DNA of 64,000 nucleotides from Butyrivibrio sp. FCS014 (GTDB lineage Bacteria; Bacillota; Clostridia; Lachnospirales; Lachnospiraceae), in NCBI RefSeq assembly GCF_000526935.1, contig NZ_JAHA01000006.1:372001-436000 (forward strand), in the 5' to 3' direction. The notes beneath the pieces are model-generated. The model saw only the letters and a program-made list of their open reading frames with translations. It did not search any database and was not told the origin of the DNA. This document shows, piece by piece, positions 34,180 to 43,044 of the stretch. A program made the position numbers and the translations under genes. Position 1 is the first letter of the stretch; the number at the start of each line of letters is the position of its first letter.

Positions 34180-35868
34180 ATGGGGACGGAGATACTTTTG
34201 GGCAAAAACACATATTACTATGACAACAGCGCTGATCCGGGCGAGCTCGCCAGGATTCTTTCCTATGGCGTTCAGCAGGTGGATCATGGCGTTATTTTTT
34301 TCAGTGAAAAAAGAAAGATCCTCTATGCCAACAAGTATGCCTTCACCATGTTTTATGTCCGTGACAACCTGACAGAACTCGGCCAGACCTTCAGTGGCTG
34401 GATCAACAGGCTGGGCATAGAGCCCCATGCTACCTCCTGGTGCAGAGTCTATGCGGTGAACGGCAAGGAGAGGCTGTACAAAGTCCGCTATCGTCACCTT
34501 ATCGACGAGGACGCCAAGCCCCTTGGTCACATGTATATCATCCAGAACCTGTCAGAGATTGTCGACAACGGGTCAGGCGAGCAGTACAGGCTTACCCACG
34601 ACGAACTTACCCATCTCTACAACAGAGAGGGCTTCACAGCCGCCACAAGGCAGCTTCTTGCCAGTATAGAAGATGACAGAAGATATGTGCTTCTTTATTC
34701 CAATATCAAGGATTTCAAACTGATCAATCAGCTCTTTGGCCTGGAGAAGGGCAATGACATCCTCCTGAACATAGGAGAGATGCTGGCTCAGCAGGTCAAG
34801 GAAGACGACATATACGGCAGGATAAACGGCGACCATTTCGCTCTTGTGATGCCCAAGGACCGCTTCGATGAGAAGACTTTCAAGAAAGCGGTGAAGGAGA
34901 TTACGGGAAGGCTCACCAGCAAATCCTATTCACTGCATTTCCAGATCGGCGTCTACGAGATCACGGATCCTAACATGGACGTGACCCTTATGTGCGACAG
35001 GGCCTATATGGCCTGCAAGTCCATCAAACGGGACAACGTCTGCGAGATAGCCTGGTACAGTGATGAGATGCTGGTCAATGCCCTTTTGGAAAAAGAGATC
35101 CTGTCGAGCTTCGACTTTGCTATCATAAACAGACAATTCGGAATGTATCTTCAGCCTCAGGTCTACAAGGACGGAACCATATACGGCGCCGAGGCGCTGG
35201 CAAGATGGATTCACCCGGATAACGGCATTATTCAGCCGGGAGTTTTCATCGATGTTCTGGAAAGGGCAGACCTTATCTACAAGCTGGACAGATACGTGTG
35301 GGAGCTGGCAGCAAGACAGCTGGCTGACTGGAAGGGAACCGAAAGAGAAGGCATTGCTATCTCAGTAAATGTTTCCCCAAAGGATCTTTACTACCTGGAC
35401 ATCAAGAAAGAGTTCATGGAGCTGGTAAAGAGATATGATATCGATCCCAAGTACCTTAACATAGAGATCACGGAAACCGCAGTAACATCGGATGTAAACA
35501 AATGCTCAAGACTCATTCTGGAGCTTCAGAAGAGCGGCTTTGTGGTTGAGATCGACGACTTTGGCAGCGGCTATTCATCGCTGAACATGTTAAAGGATAT
35601 CAACGCCGATGTGCTGAAGATTGACATGGGGTTCCTGAGGAAGACAGAGAACCTCAACCGTGCTCAGGTCATTCTGAACTATACAGTGGAGCTTGCCCAT
35701 GAATTGGGAATGGGCGTAGTTACCGAGGGCGTGGAGACCAAAGATCAGCTGGAATACCTCTCATCCATAGGATGTAAGATGTTCCAGGGATTCTACTTCG
35801 ACAAGCCCATGCCTGTTGAGGAGTTTGAGGCCAAGTACAAGGGATTACCCAAAAATATGACATATTAA
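34180..35868 (+). CDS. c-di-GMP phosphodiesterase (PAS-like, degenerate GGDEF, intact EAL)
   Basis: 562 residues, soluble. Residues about 20-130 look PAS-like (QQVDHGVIFFSEKRKILYAN). The GGDEF domain (about 140-290) has NGDHF in place of GGDEF, so cyclase activity is unlikely; it may bind GTP as a regulator. The EAL domain (about 300-555) keeps the catalytic set: EALARW, NVSPKDL, NIEITETA, EIDDFGSGYSSL, LKIDMGFL, VTEGVET, and FQGFYFDKPM. It should hydrolyse c-di-GMP and favour motility over attachment, which is relevant to the hook and pilus genes nearby. Start ATG 34180 lacks a strong ribosome site. Confidence 0.92.
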   Translation: MGTEILLGKNTYYYDNSADPGELARILSYGVQQVDHGVIFFSEKRKILYANKYAFTMFYVRDNLTELGQTFSGWINRLGIEPHATSWCRVYAVNGKERLYKVRYRHLIDEDAKPLGHMYIIQNLSEIVDNGSGEQYRLTHDELTHLYNREGFTAATRQLLASIEDDRRYVLLYSNIKDFKLINQLFGLEKGNDILLNIGEMLAQQVKEDDIYGRINGDHFALVMPKDRFDEKTFKKAVKEITGRLTSKSYSLHFQIGVYEITDPNMDVTLMCDRAYMACKSIKRDNVCEIAWYSDEMLVNALLEKEILSSFDFAIINRQFGMYLQPQVYKDGTIYGAEALARWIHPDNGIIQPGVFIDVLERADLIYKLDRYVWELAARQLADWKGTEREGIAISVNVSPKDLYYLDIKKEFMELVKRYDIDPKYLNIEITETAVTSDVNKCSRLILELQKSGFVVEIDDFGSGYSSLNMLKDINADVLKIDMGFLRKTENLNRAQVILNYTVELAHELGMGVVTEGVETKDQLEYLSSIGCKMFQGFYFDKPMPVEEFEAKYKGLPKNMTY

Positions 35869-35885
35869 ATATGGAGGAGAATTGT

Positions 35886-36437
35886 ATGAAGATCGGTATT
35901 AAGGAAGTAGTAGCAATGGGTATCGGAACTGCTCTGTTTGTGGTTCTTACAAATGTGCAGATTCCCGTGTTTATCGTGCCTAACACAGCACTTCAGCCTC
36001 GTATGGCTATCCTGGCATTCCTGGCAGCAGCCTTCGGCCCTATCGTTGGCGCAGTTGTAGGTTTCCTTGGACATGCTCTTGGCGATGCAGTGTTCTACGG
36101 CTCTGTTTGGTGGAGCTGGGTTATTCCCGAGGCAGTAGTAGGCGCAGCCATCGGTATCTTTGCCAAGAAGTTCGCTGTTAAGGAAGGCGGCTTTGCAAAC
36201 GGCATGAACCTGATCATTTTCAACGCAGTTCAGATTGTTGCCAACGCAGTAGCATGGATCCTCTGCGCTCCTGTTCTTGACATTGTTATCTACAAAGAGC
36301 CCGCCAACAAGGTATTCTCACAGGGCGCAGTTGCCTTTGTTCTGAACATCATCATCATCGGTATCCTCGGAACAATCCTTCTTCTTGCCTACAGCAAGAT
36401 CGCAGGTGGATCATCCGAGCTAAAGGCGGAGGAGTAA
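35886..36437 (+). CDS. ECF transporter S component, UPF0397 family
   Basis: 183 residues from ATG 35886, with GGAGGAG upstream. Five to six membrane helices; begins MKIGIKEVVAMGIGTALFVV and carries LQPRMAILAFLAAAFGPIVGAVVGFLGHAL in pieces, the UPF0397 pattern. This family supplies substrate binding to the fused ATPase and T component that follow (3 bp and then overlapping). The vitamin or other substrate is not known; no riboswitch is seen to help. Confidence 0.9.
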   Translation: MKIGIKEVVAMGIGTALFVVLTNVQIPVFIVPNTALQPRMAILAFLAAAFGPIVGAVVGFLGHALGDAVFYGSVWWSWVIPEAVVGAAIGIFAKKFAVKEGGFANGMNLIIFNAVQIVANAVAWILCAPVLDIVIYKEPANKVFSQGAVAFVLNIIIIGILGTILLLAYSKIAGGSSELKAEE

Positions 36438-36440
36438 TCT

Positions 36441-38171
36441 TTGGAAAGTGACCGCGAGCCGATCATAGAATTTAATAACGTGTCCTTCAAATACAGGGTT
36501 CAGACCGAGCCTACTTTGAAGGACATTAACTTGAGAATCTACAAGGGTGAGAAGATCCTGATCGCCGGCCAGTCCGGCTCCGGAAAATCCACCCTTGCTC
36601 ATTGTCTCAACGCACTTATTCCCTGTTCTTACCCGGGAGACATGACCGGCACCATTACGGTTGACGGCAAGGATCCCTCGAAGCTCGGGGTTTTTGGCAT
36701 GTCCCAGATCGTGGGCACGGTGCTTCAGGACACCGATGGCCAGTTCATCGCACTTACGGTGGCTGAAGATATCTCTTTTGCCCTGGAAAATGATTGCGTA
36801 CCTCAGGACGAGATCTTCAACAAGATAAGAGAGGTGGGCGGCAAGCTGGAACTCCTCCAGGTCATGCGCAATTCACCGGGAGCCCTTTCCGGCGGCCAGA
36901 AGCAGCGAGTATCCTTGGGAGGCGTTATGGTGTGCGACGTCAAGATCCTTCTCTTTGATGAGCCCCTGGCCAACCTTGACCCTGCAACAGGGAAAAGAAC
37001 CATCGCTTTAATCGACGAGATCATGAAGCGGGAGGATCTTACGGTTGTCATCATCGAGCACAGACTAGAGGACGTGCTTTACAGGGATGTGGACCGGGTG
37101 ATCCTTATGGACGGCGGCAGGATCATTGCGGACAAGACGCCGGATGAACTTCTGTGCACGGATCTTTTGCCTGTGAACGGGATCAGGGAGCCCTTGTATG
37201 TGGCAGCACTCAAGGCAGCAGGGGCAAAACTCATGCCGGAGAGCCATCCCATGCACATGGAGACTCTGGACATCGAGCCTTATCGCGATACGGTAAAAAA
37301 GTGGTACCACTCCATGCCTGCCCATGAAAAGCCCAAGACCGGTGAGACTGTACTTTCAGTGCAGAACCTGAATTTCAGCTACGACGGATCAAGGCAGATA
37401 CTTAAGGATGTTTCCTTTGATATAAAGAAAGGTGAGATGGTGGCCCTTGTCGGCAAGAACGGCGCAGGAAAGTCCACGCTGGCCTCCCTTATCTGCGGCT
37501 TCCATAAGCCGGATTCCGGAACCATTCTTCTTGAAGGCAGTGATATTTCGCCCCTTTCCATCAAGGAGAGAGGAGAGAAGATCGGCTTTTGCATGCAAAG
37601 CCCAAATCAGATGATAAGTAAGCCCATGATCATGGAGGAAGTGGGCCTTGGACTTACCGTCCGCGGCGCTTCCCCAAAAGAGGTCTATGATAAGGTCTGT
37701 GACATCCTGAAGATCTGTGGCCTTTACCCCTTCAGGAACTGGCCGGTTTCCGCTCTTTCTTTTGGCCAGAAAAAGAGAGTGTCCATCGCCTCGATACTTG
37801 TGATGAATCCGGAGATACTTATTCTGGATGAACCCACGGCCGGGCAGGACTATATGCATTACACCGAGATCATGGAGTTTTTGCAGGAGATAAGAAGAAA
37901 GCTCCCCATCACCATTATCATGATTACTCACGATATGCACCTTATGCTGGAGTACACCGACAGGACGCTGGTTTTGACTGACGGGCAGCTCATCAAGGAT
38001 GCAACGCCTTATGAGGTCCTTACGGACAGTGCTGTTTGCGACAGGGCATATCTTAAGACAACTTCCCTTTATGACCTGGCTGTTTCCTGCGGCATAGATG
38101 ATACGGGAGAATTTGCCGCCAGGTTCATCGACTTTGAGCGAAGCAAAGGAAAGGAGGTGTCCCATGGCTAG
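36441..38171 (+). CDS. ECF transporter ATPase, two cassettes fused (YkoD-like)
   Basis: 576 residues with a TTG start 3 bp after the S-component stop; GGCGGAGGAG provides the ribosome site. First cassette: Walker A GQSGSGKST, signature LSGGQKQRVSLGG, Walker B ILLFDEPLANLDP. Second: GKNGAGKSTL, signature replaced by LSFGQKKRVSIAS, Walker B ILILDEPTAGQD. This is a fused EcfA-EcfA' pair powering uptake by the neighbouring S and T proteins. Its end overlaps the T gene by 8 bp. Confidence 0.94.
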   Translation: MESDREPIIEFNNVSFKYRVQTEPTLKDINLRIYKGEKILIAGQSGSGKSTLAHCLNALIPCSYPGDMTGTITVDGKDPSKLGVFGMSQIVGTVLQDTDGQFIALTVAEDISFALENDCVPQDEIFNKIREVGGKLELLQVMRNSPGALSGGQKQRVSLGGVMVCDVKILLFDEPLANLDPATGKRTIALIDEIMKREDLTVVIIEHRLEDVLYRDVDRVILMDGGRIIADKTPDELLCTDLLPVNGIREPLYVAALKAAGAKLMPESHPMHMETLDIEPYRDTVKKWYHSMPAHEKPKTGETVLSVQNLNFSYDGSRQILKDVSFDIKKGEMVALVGKNGAGKSTLASLICGFHKPDSGTILLEGSDISPLSIKERGEKIGFCMQSPNQMISKPMIMEEVGLGLTVRGASPKEVYDKVCDILKICGLYPFRNWPVSALSFGQKKRVSIASILVMNPEILILDEPTAGQDYMHYTEIMEFLQEIRRKLPITIIMITHDMHLMLEYTDRTLVLTDGQLIKDATPYEVLTDSAVCDRAYLKTTSLYDLAVSCGIDDTGEFAARFIDFERSKGKEVSHG

Positions 38172-38991
38172 AATGATATCCTATGAGGACAAGGACACTC
38201 CGATCCATAAGCTGAGCGGTTTTACGAAGCTTGTCTTCTTTATTGTATGGTGCATGGCCAGCGCACTGACCTTTGATACGAGAGTGCTGATCCTGATGCT
38301 GGTTATGGGATTTGCCATCTATGCGGTTTCCGGAACAAAGTGGAACCAGGTCAGCACAGTGTTTAAGGCCATCATGATCTTCATGGTCATAAACCTTACC
38401 TGTATTTTCTTTTTCGCACCCTACCAGGGCTGTGAGATTTACGGAACAAGAACCGAGATAGCGCATCTTTTCGGAAATTACACCCTGACCAAAGAGCAGC
38501 TGTTTTATGAGATGAATGTTTTCATCAAGTACTTTACGGTTATCCCTGCGGTGTTCATTTTCCTTGTGACCACCAACCCCAGTGAGCTGGCGGCTTCCCT
38601 GAACGGCATAGGAGTGCCCTACAGCATCGCATATTCTCTGGAGATTGCACTAAGGTACATCCCCGATGTTCAGGACGAGTTCATAAGGATAAGGAATGCC
38701 CAGGAGGCAAGGGGAATCGAGATGAGCAACAAGGGCAAGCTTCTTGACAGGATCAAGAACACTGCCAGCATCATCTTCCCGCTTTTGTTCTCTTCCATGG
38801 AGAGAATAGAAGTGGTGAGTAACGCCATGGAGCTAAGGGGCTTTGGAAAAAAGCCGAAGCGGACCTGGTACAGCAGAAGAAAGCTCAAGGCAGCCGACTT
38901 CCTGGTACTTGCTTTCATAATCCTGTTCTTTGCGGGAACAGTGGCCCTTACAATAAAAAACGGCAGCAGGTTCTATAACCCGTTTGTGTGA
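38164..38991 (+). CDS. ECF transporter T component (EcfT)
   Basis: 275 residues from ATG 38164; AAAGGAGGT lies upstream inside the end of the ATPase gene, which rules out a longer form. Five to six membrane helices and the two EcfT coupling motifs with Ala-Arg-Gly, seen as NAQEARGIEM and MELRGFGKK. Couples the ATPase to the UPF0397 S component. Terminator downstream. Confidence 0.93.
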   Translation: MARMISYEDKDTPIHKLSGFTKLVFFIVWCMASALTFDTRVLILMLVMGFAIYAVSGTKWNQVSTVFKAIMIFMVINLTCIFFFAPYQGCEIYGTRTEIAHLFGNYTLTKEQLFYEMNVFIKYFTVIPAVFIFLVTTNPSELAASLNGIGVPYSIAYSLEIALRYIPDVQDEFIRIRNAQEARGIEMSNKGKLLDRIKNTASIIFPLLFSSMERIEVVSNAMELRGFGKKPKRTWYSRRKLKAADFLVLAFIILFFAGTVALTIKNGSRFYNPFV

Positions 38992-39031
38992 TGCCACCGG
39001 GTGATGCTGCCACATAAGTACACAAAAAAAT

Positions 39032-39070
39032 AAAGGCTTAGCATGGAATAAACCATGTTAAGCCTTTTCT
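39032..39070. terminator. Bidirectional terminator between ecfT and serine acetyltransferase
   Basis: AAAGGCTTAGCATGG / CCATGTTAAGCCTTT, 14-15 bp with one G-T pair, A-run on the left and T-rich on the right, between convergent genes. Confidence 0.88.
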
Positions 39071-39123
39071 TTGCCATAAACTGTATCATCGCATATTTGC
39101 TGCGAATCCGCGCATATTATTCA

Positions 39124-40041
39124 TCATTTCTGCTCGGGGCAGTTGTTAGTCATCATGCTCACCCTGCTTCCTGCGGGAACCGAGGCTGTGATGAAAGCGT
39201 TAGCTCCGATAACCGTATCTCTGCCGATGACGGTCTCGCCGCCAAGGATTGAAGCTCCGGCATAGATTGTGACGTTGTCCTCGATGGTGGGATGTCTCTT
39301 TACCCCTTTAAGGGCCTGGCCTCCTCTGGTGGAAAGACCGCCGATGGTAACGCCCTGATAGATCTTCACGTGCTCGCCGATGATGGAGGTCTCGCCGATA
39401 ACGATGCCTGTGCCGTGGTCGATCATCAGATACTTGCCGATGGTGGCGCCGGGGTGGATATCAATTCCGGTCTTGCCGTGGGCATATTCCGTGATCATCC
39501 TGGGGATCAGCGGCACCTTGAGAAGGTAGAGCTCGTGGGCAATCCTGTTAACTGTGGTAGCAAAAAGACCCGGATATGAAAGGATGATCTCTCCCTTGCT
39601 GTAGGCTGCCGGGTCGCCATCGTAGCAGGCCTGAAGGTCCGTGTCCACATACTCCCTGATCCTGGGGAGCTTCTTGAAAAACTCATGGGTGATACGGCGG
39701 GCACCGCAATCAAGGGTCTCATCGGAAGCGTTGGCATAATCGGGGCTGTGATGGAAGGCGATGGCTATCTGCTTCTGCATGTTGTAGATAACGTCCTCGA
39801 TCACGACAGCCACACGGTTGTTGTCGTTGTAGCTTTTGTAGACCTTGTCCCTGTAATAGCCCGGATATATGATGCGTATAAGCTTTATCACTATATCTTT
39901 TACCGCGTCTCTGTCAGGCTGATTGTAGACATCCATCTGATCCACGTCCCGGCCCTTCTCGTAGTCGGAGAGGATAAGATCCACGATGTCCTTGATCTCT
40001 GTCTTGAGTTCCGTATCGCTGCAATTCTTCTTATAATCCAT
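39124..40041 (-). CDS. cysE: Serine O-acetyltransferase, EpsC type
   Basis: 305 residues. An N-terminal helical domain (1-165) is followed by a left-handed beta-helix of hexapeptide repeats (DIHPGATIGKYLMIDHGTG, VIGETSIIGEHVKIYQGVTIGG) holding the catalytic His/Asp residues, and a C-terminal tail. It makes O-acetylserine for cysteine synthesis from serine and acetyl-CoA. The long N-terminal region resembles the EpsC/SAT form. No cysK is adjacent; single-gene unit, convergent with the ECF operon. GGATTCCTTATGG-type upstream region; ribosome site AGGGATTCC is weak. Confidence 0.9.
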   Translation of the reverse strand: MDYKKNCSDTELKTEIKDIVDLILSDYEKGRDVDQMDVYNQPDRDAVKDIVIKLIRIIYPGYYRDKVYKSYNDNNRVAVVIEDVIYNMQKQIAIAFHHSPDYANASDETLDCGARRITHEFFKKLPRIREYVDTDLQACYDGDPAAYSKGEIILSYPGLFATTVNRIAHELYLLKVPLIPRMITEYAHGKTGIDIHPGATIGKYLMIDHGTGIVIGETSIIGEHVKIYQGVTIGGLSTRGGQALKGVKRHPTIEDNVTIYAGASILGGETVIGRDTVIGANAFITASVPAGSRVSMMTNNCPEQK

Positions 40042-40126
40042 AAGGAATCCCTCGTCATTTCAAAATCTATGCTTCATTATACAATACTATTGCGCTCAAT
40101 ATGCAAAAAATATTGCTGCTTCCCTC

Positions 40127-40154
40127 TAAATTTATTAACAAATCAAGCCGATAA
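40127..40154 (+). promoter_or_regulatory. Sigma-D (FliA-type) promoter of the flagellar hook gene
   Basis: TAAA (40127-40130), 16-bp spacer, GCCGATAA (40147-40154), an excellent match to the sigma-D consensus, about 107 bp before the hook-gene start. Confidence 0.8.
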
Positions 40155-40260
40155 GAAAAATAGCAGGTATTATAATGTTCTTTTCCGGCAAAAGGATCTT
40201 GCCAGAGGTACAGGGACGTACGACAGGAAGAGAAGGCTCTTTTACGGAGGTACGTGTACT

Positions 40261-41571
40261 ATGATGAGATCACTTTGGTCCGGTGTCGCCGGTCTTAAGA
40301 CACATCAGCTTGAGATGGATGTTATCGGCAACAACATCGCCAATGTAAATACAACAGCATACAAGTCCCAGGCAACGGGATTTTCCGATGTTCTTTATCA
40401 GACGGTAAAGAGCGGCACAGGCGGCGGAGAAAACGTGGGATCCACAAATACATCCCAGGTTGGCCTTGGCTCCAAGGTTGCGTCCATTTATACCAATATC
40501 ACAGCTCCCGGTTCAATGCAGACCACGGGAAATGCTTTTGATATGATGATCACCGGCGATTCCTTCTTTATGGTAAGCACAGACGGAGTCACAAGGAACT
40601 ATACAAGAGACGGCTCTTTTACCATCGATGCGGAAGGAAAACTGGTAACACAGAATAACGGCTTCTATGTGCTGGGAACCATGGGCGCCGGCGGAGTGCC
40701 TGACGGAGCAGCAACAACGAACTTAAGGCTCATCACTCCCGCAACAAATTCCATTGCAGGAACAGCAACTTCCCAGGCTTATTTCAAGGGAAATCTTGAC
40801 AGCCTTGATCCCGCCTTAAGAGAAGAGGATGGAAAAAATCTGGCGATTGAAGTTTTCGGAACGGACGGCGAAAGATATACACTGAAGTTCGGTATTACCG
40901 ACGGCGGCGATACCGAGGACAACACCTTCAATCTGCGCCTTCTCTCCGTAAAGGATATGAACGGCAATACCATCAGGAACGATACAGAGAACAGCTTTGA
41001 CCTTGTATACGACAAGCACAACGGCAAGCTTATGTCCGCAGGCGGCAGCACCACCGGATATGTACAGATGTCATTCTCCGGCGCAGCAAGCGTGATCGGA
41101 CCTCTTAACGTGAACCTTAACAATACTTCCAACTACGCAGGCTCCATGTCAGGCCATTCATCAACGGTGACCGGAACAAAGGGCAACGAGCAGGGACTTA
41201 ATCAGGGTTACGCCAACGGAACCATGAGCGAACTGTCCATCTCCAACGACGGTTCCATCTTTGCAAGATACACCAACGGTCAGACAGTAAAGCTGGCCCA
41301 GATCGCAGTGGCACAGTTTAATAATGCCATGGGCCTCGAGAAGGTAGGAGACAACCTCTACGCAGAGTCTCTCAACTCCGGAAGAGCTCAGGTCATGGAC
41401 GTTACAAAGGACGGCGGCTACATGAACTCAGGCGTTTTGGAGGCAAGTAACGTTGATCTGGCAAAAGAGTTTACGGATATGATCACAACCCAGAGAGGCT
41501 TCCAGGCAAACAGTAAAGTCATCACCACATCCGATGAAATGTTACAGGTGCTTAAAGGTCTGAAACGATGA
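40261..41571 (+). CDS. flgE: Flagellar hook protein
   Basis: 436 residues from ATG 40261 (a second ATG follows directly); GGAGG lies 11 bases upstream. N-terminal rod/hook signature LWSGVAGLKTHQLEMDVIGNNIANVNT in pieces, central FlgE domain (SQAYFKGNLDSLDPALREED), and C-terminal SNVDLAKEFTDMITTQRGFQANSKVI, the polymerisation helix. Secreted by the flagellar type III apparatus and assembled outside the membrane. No other flagellar structural gene is in the window, which is odd because flgE usually sits in the fla/che operon. A sigma-D promoter upstream supports late flagellar expression. Confidence 0.92.
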   Translation: MMRSLWSGVAGLKTHQLEMDVIGNNIANVNTTAYKSQATGFSDVLYQTVKSGTGGGENVGSTNTSQVGLGSKVASIYTNITAPGSMQTTGNAFDMMITGDSFFMVSTDGVTRNYTRDGSFTIDAEGKLVTQNNGFYVLGTMGAGGVPDGAATTNLRLITPATNSIAGTATSQAYFKGNLDSLDPALREEDGKNLAIEVFGTDGERYTLKFGITDGGDTEDNTFNLRLLSVKDMNGNTIRNDTENSFDLVYDKHNGKLMSAGGSTTGYVQMSFSGAASVIGPLNVNLNNTSNYAGSMSGHSSTVTGTKGNEQGLNQGYANGTMSELSISNDGSIFARYTNGQTVKLAQIAVAQFNNAMGLEKVGDNLYAESLNSGRAQVMDVTKDGGYMNSGVLEASNVDLAKEFTDMITTQRGFQANSKVITTSDEMLQVLKGLKR

Positions 41572-41623
41572 CACGAAAACATCGTTTAAGTAAAATTAAC
41601 CAAGATGCGCGAGAGCGAATTAG

Positions 41624-41655
41624 AGGAATTAGACAAAAGTCTAGTTCCTTTTTTT
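41624..41655 (+). terminator. Terminator after flgE
   Basis: Perfect 11-bp AGGAATTAGAC / GTCTAGTTCCT with AAAA loop and seven Ts. Confidence 0.93.
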
Positions 41656-41685
41656 CATTTTGGTATCATTTTTTGTAAATTAATG

Positions 41686-41714
41686 TTGATTTTATAATTG
41701 GTTTATATTATATT
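41686..41714 (+). promoter_or_regulatory. Candidate promoter of the pilus operon
   Basis: TTGATT (41686-41691), 17-bp spacer, TATATT (41709-41714). It would give a leader of about 250 nt before the first gene at 41971. Confidence 0.5.
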
Positions 41715-41739
41715 TATTAAAACGATAAAGGGAACGCGA

Positions 41740-41945
41740 TTAAAAGTAATTGTGTGTAGGGTAAATTTATTCTTTTCGGGGCATCGTCCCTGAGAGTATC
41801 GGCATCAAGGGGGGAAGGCTGCCGGGCTTTTGTTTTTGACAACTGATTTATCCGTTCATGCAATGGGCTTTGTTTAGGCAAGTACCTTTTTGTGACAATA
41901 AAAGGTATTATGTGCTGCAAGCAGGTGCATAGTGCTATTTTTTTG
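41740..41945 (+). promoter_or_regulatory. Long structured-looking 5' leader of the pilus operon
   Basis: No gene is visible between 41656 and 41970. The leader has CGGCA/TGCCG arms (41800-41804, 41820-41824) around a G-rich loop, an AGTACCTTTT/AAAAGGTATT hairpin (around 41880-41910), and a weak TATGTGC/GTGCATA stem just before a run of seven Ts, 30 bp ahead of the ATG. This resembles an attenuator. I do not recognise a known riboswitch; cobalamin, TPP and c-di-GMP cores were looked for and not found. Confidence 0.4.
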
Positions 41946-41970
41946 CGCCAAAAAGGACTGAGTAACGTTT

Positions 41971-42429
41971 ATGGAAGAAGTAAATCTTAAAAAGCTGAAA
42001 AGAAGCGAGCTTCTGGAGATGATGATCAGTTTCTCCGAAGAAGCGGAAAACTGCAGAAAAAGAGAAGCGGAGCTGACGGAGCGCTTTGAGAAGGAAAGGC
42101 TTGAACTTCAGCAGCAGATGGCTGATGAGAGAGCCAGGATGCTCAAGGACTTTGATGAAGAAAAGGCTTTAATGCGAGAGAAGTTCAACGAACAGAAAGC
42201 TGCAATGCAGGAGAAGTTCGACAAGGATATCGCAGGACTTAAGGAGCGCCACGAGAGAGAAACAGCAGAGCTTAAGACCCTGGTTGACCGTCAGATGAAA
42301 AAGATAGATGAGGCAGGAAGCCTTGCCGAGGCTTCGGTTGCCATAAGTGAAGTCCTGGAGTCGGCACAGAAGGCCGCTGACATTTATTTAAAGGCCCTCC
42401 GGGAAAAGGCAGAAACAAAGAATGAGTGA
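41971..42429 (+). CDS. Coiled-coil protein at the head of the pilus operon
   Basis: 152 residues, nearly all Glu/Lys/Arg/Leu helix with heptad-like spacing (residues 12-125, EKERLELQQQMADERARM), no signal peptide and no membrane segment, so cytoplasmic. Its end overlaps the signal peptidase gene by 8 bp. Its function is unknown; location suggests a role in pilus expression or assembly at the membrane (inference). Confidence 0.7.
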   Translation: MEEVNLKKLKRSELLEMMISFSEEAENCRKREAELTERFEKERLELQQQMADERARMLKDFDEEKALMREKFNEQKAAMQEKFDKDIAGLKERHERETAELKTLVDRQMKKIDEAGSLAEASVAISEVLESAQKAADIYLKALREKAETKNE

Positions 42430-43006
42430 AGAAAACAGTCAGGTTGTAAAACCCTCTGTAGACGAGCTTAAGGCAGAGCTTAAGAGGGAGAACAGGAAAA
42501 CGGAATACAGGAACGTCCTTCGCAACACCATGATGGTGGTGATCGTTGTGGCAGCGCTGGCAGTTCTAATATCAAGCTTTTTTATCACAGTGCTTAAGGT
42601 TACGGGAGATTCCATGACACCGACCCTTGACACAGGTGAGATTGTAATAGCCCAGAATTCAAGCACCTTTAAACCGGGAGACCTAATAGCTTTCTATTAC
42701 AACAATAAGGTCCTGGTGAAAAGAGTCATGGGCTCCCCGGGAGACTGGATCACCATTGACGACGATGGATTCGTATCAGTGAACGGTGTGCGGCTTGATG
42801 AGGACTATGTTTCCGACAGAAGCCTTGATCCCACGGATCTGGAGTTTCCGTATCAGGTTCCCGAGAACAGGTACTTCGTTCTGGGAGATCACAGAAGCGC
42901 TTCCATAGATTCAAGATCAAGCGTTGTAGGCTGTGTCACCAAGGAACAGCTGATTGGCAAGATTATATTCAGGGTATTCCCGTTTAAGAATATCGGAAAA
43001 CTGTAA
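42422..43006 (+). CDS. lepB: Signal peptidase I (S26 family)
   Basis: 194 residues. Membrane helix at about 38-60, then catalytic Ser in TGDSMTPTLDTGE and general base Lys in VLVKRVMGSPGD, followed by YFVLGDHRSASIDSR. This is the standard S26A arrangement, acting on the outer face of the membrane. Pilus loci often carry a dedicated signal peptidase that processes or helps assemble pilins; here it is directly followed by three surface proteins and two sortases. Confidence 0.93.
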   Translation: MSEENSQVVKPSVDELKAELKRENRKTEYRNVLRNTMMVVIVVAALAVLISSFFITVLKVTGDSMTPTLDTGEIVIAQNSSTFKPGDLIAFYYNNKVLVKRVMGSPGDWITIDDDGFVSVNGVRLDEDYVSDRSLDPTDLEFPYQVPENRYFVLGDHRSASIDSRSSVVGCVTKEQLIGKIIFRVFPFKNIGKL

Positions 43007-43044
43007 AGATTAACGATAACAGCTTTTTTTATCAGGGGTGGAAA

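Noticed and set aside
39685..40260. Long N-terminal extension of the hook protein
   Set aside because: It runs antisense through the serine acetyltransferase gene; a ribosome site and the family start MRSLWSGVAG place the start at 40261.
41740..41945. Cobalamin, TPP or c-di-GMP riboswitch in the pilus leader
   Set aside because: Short lookalikes (AAGGGAAC, CTGAGA) occur but the conserved cores and closing motifs of these classes are missing.
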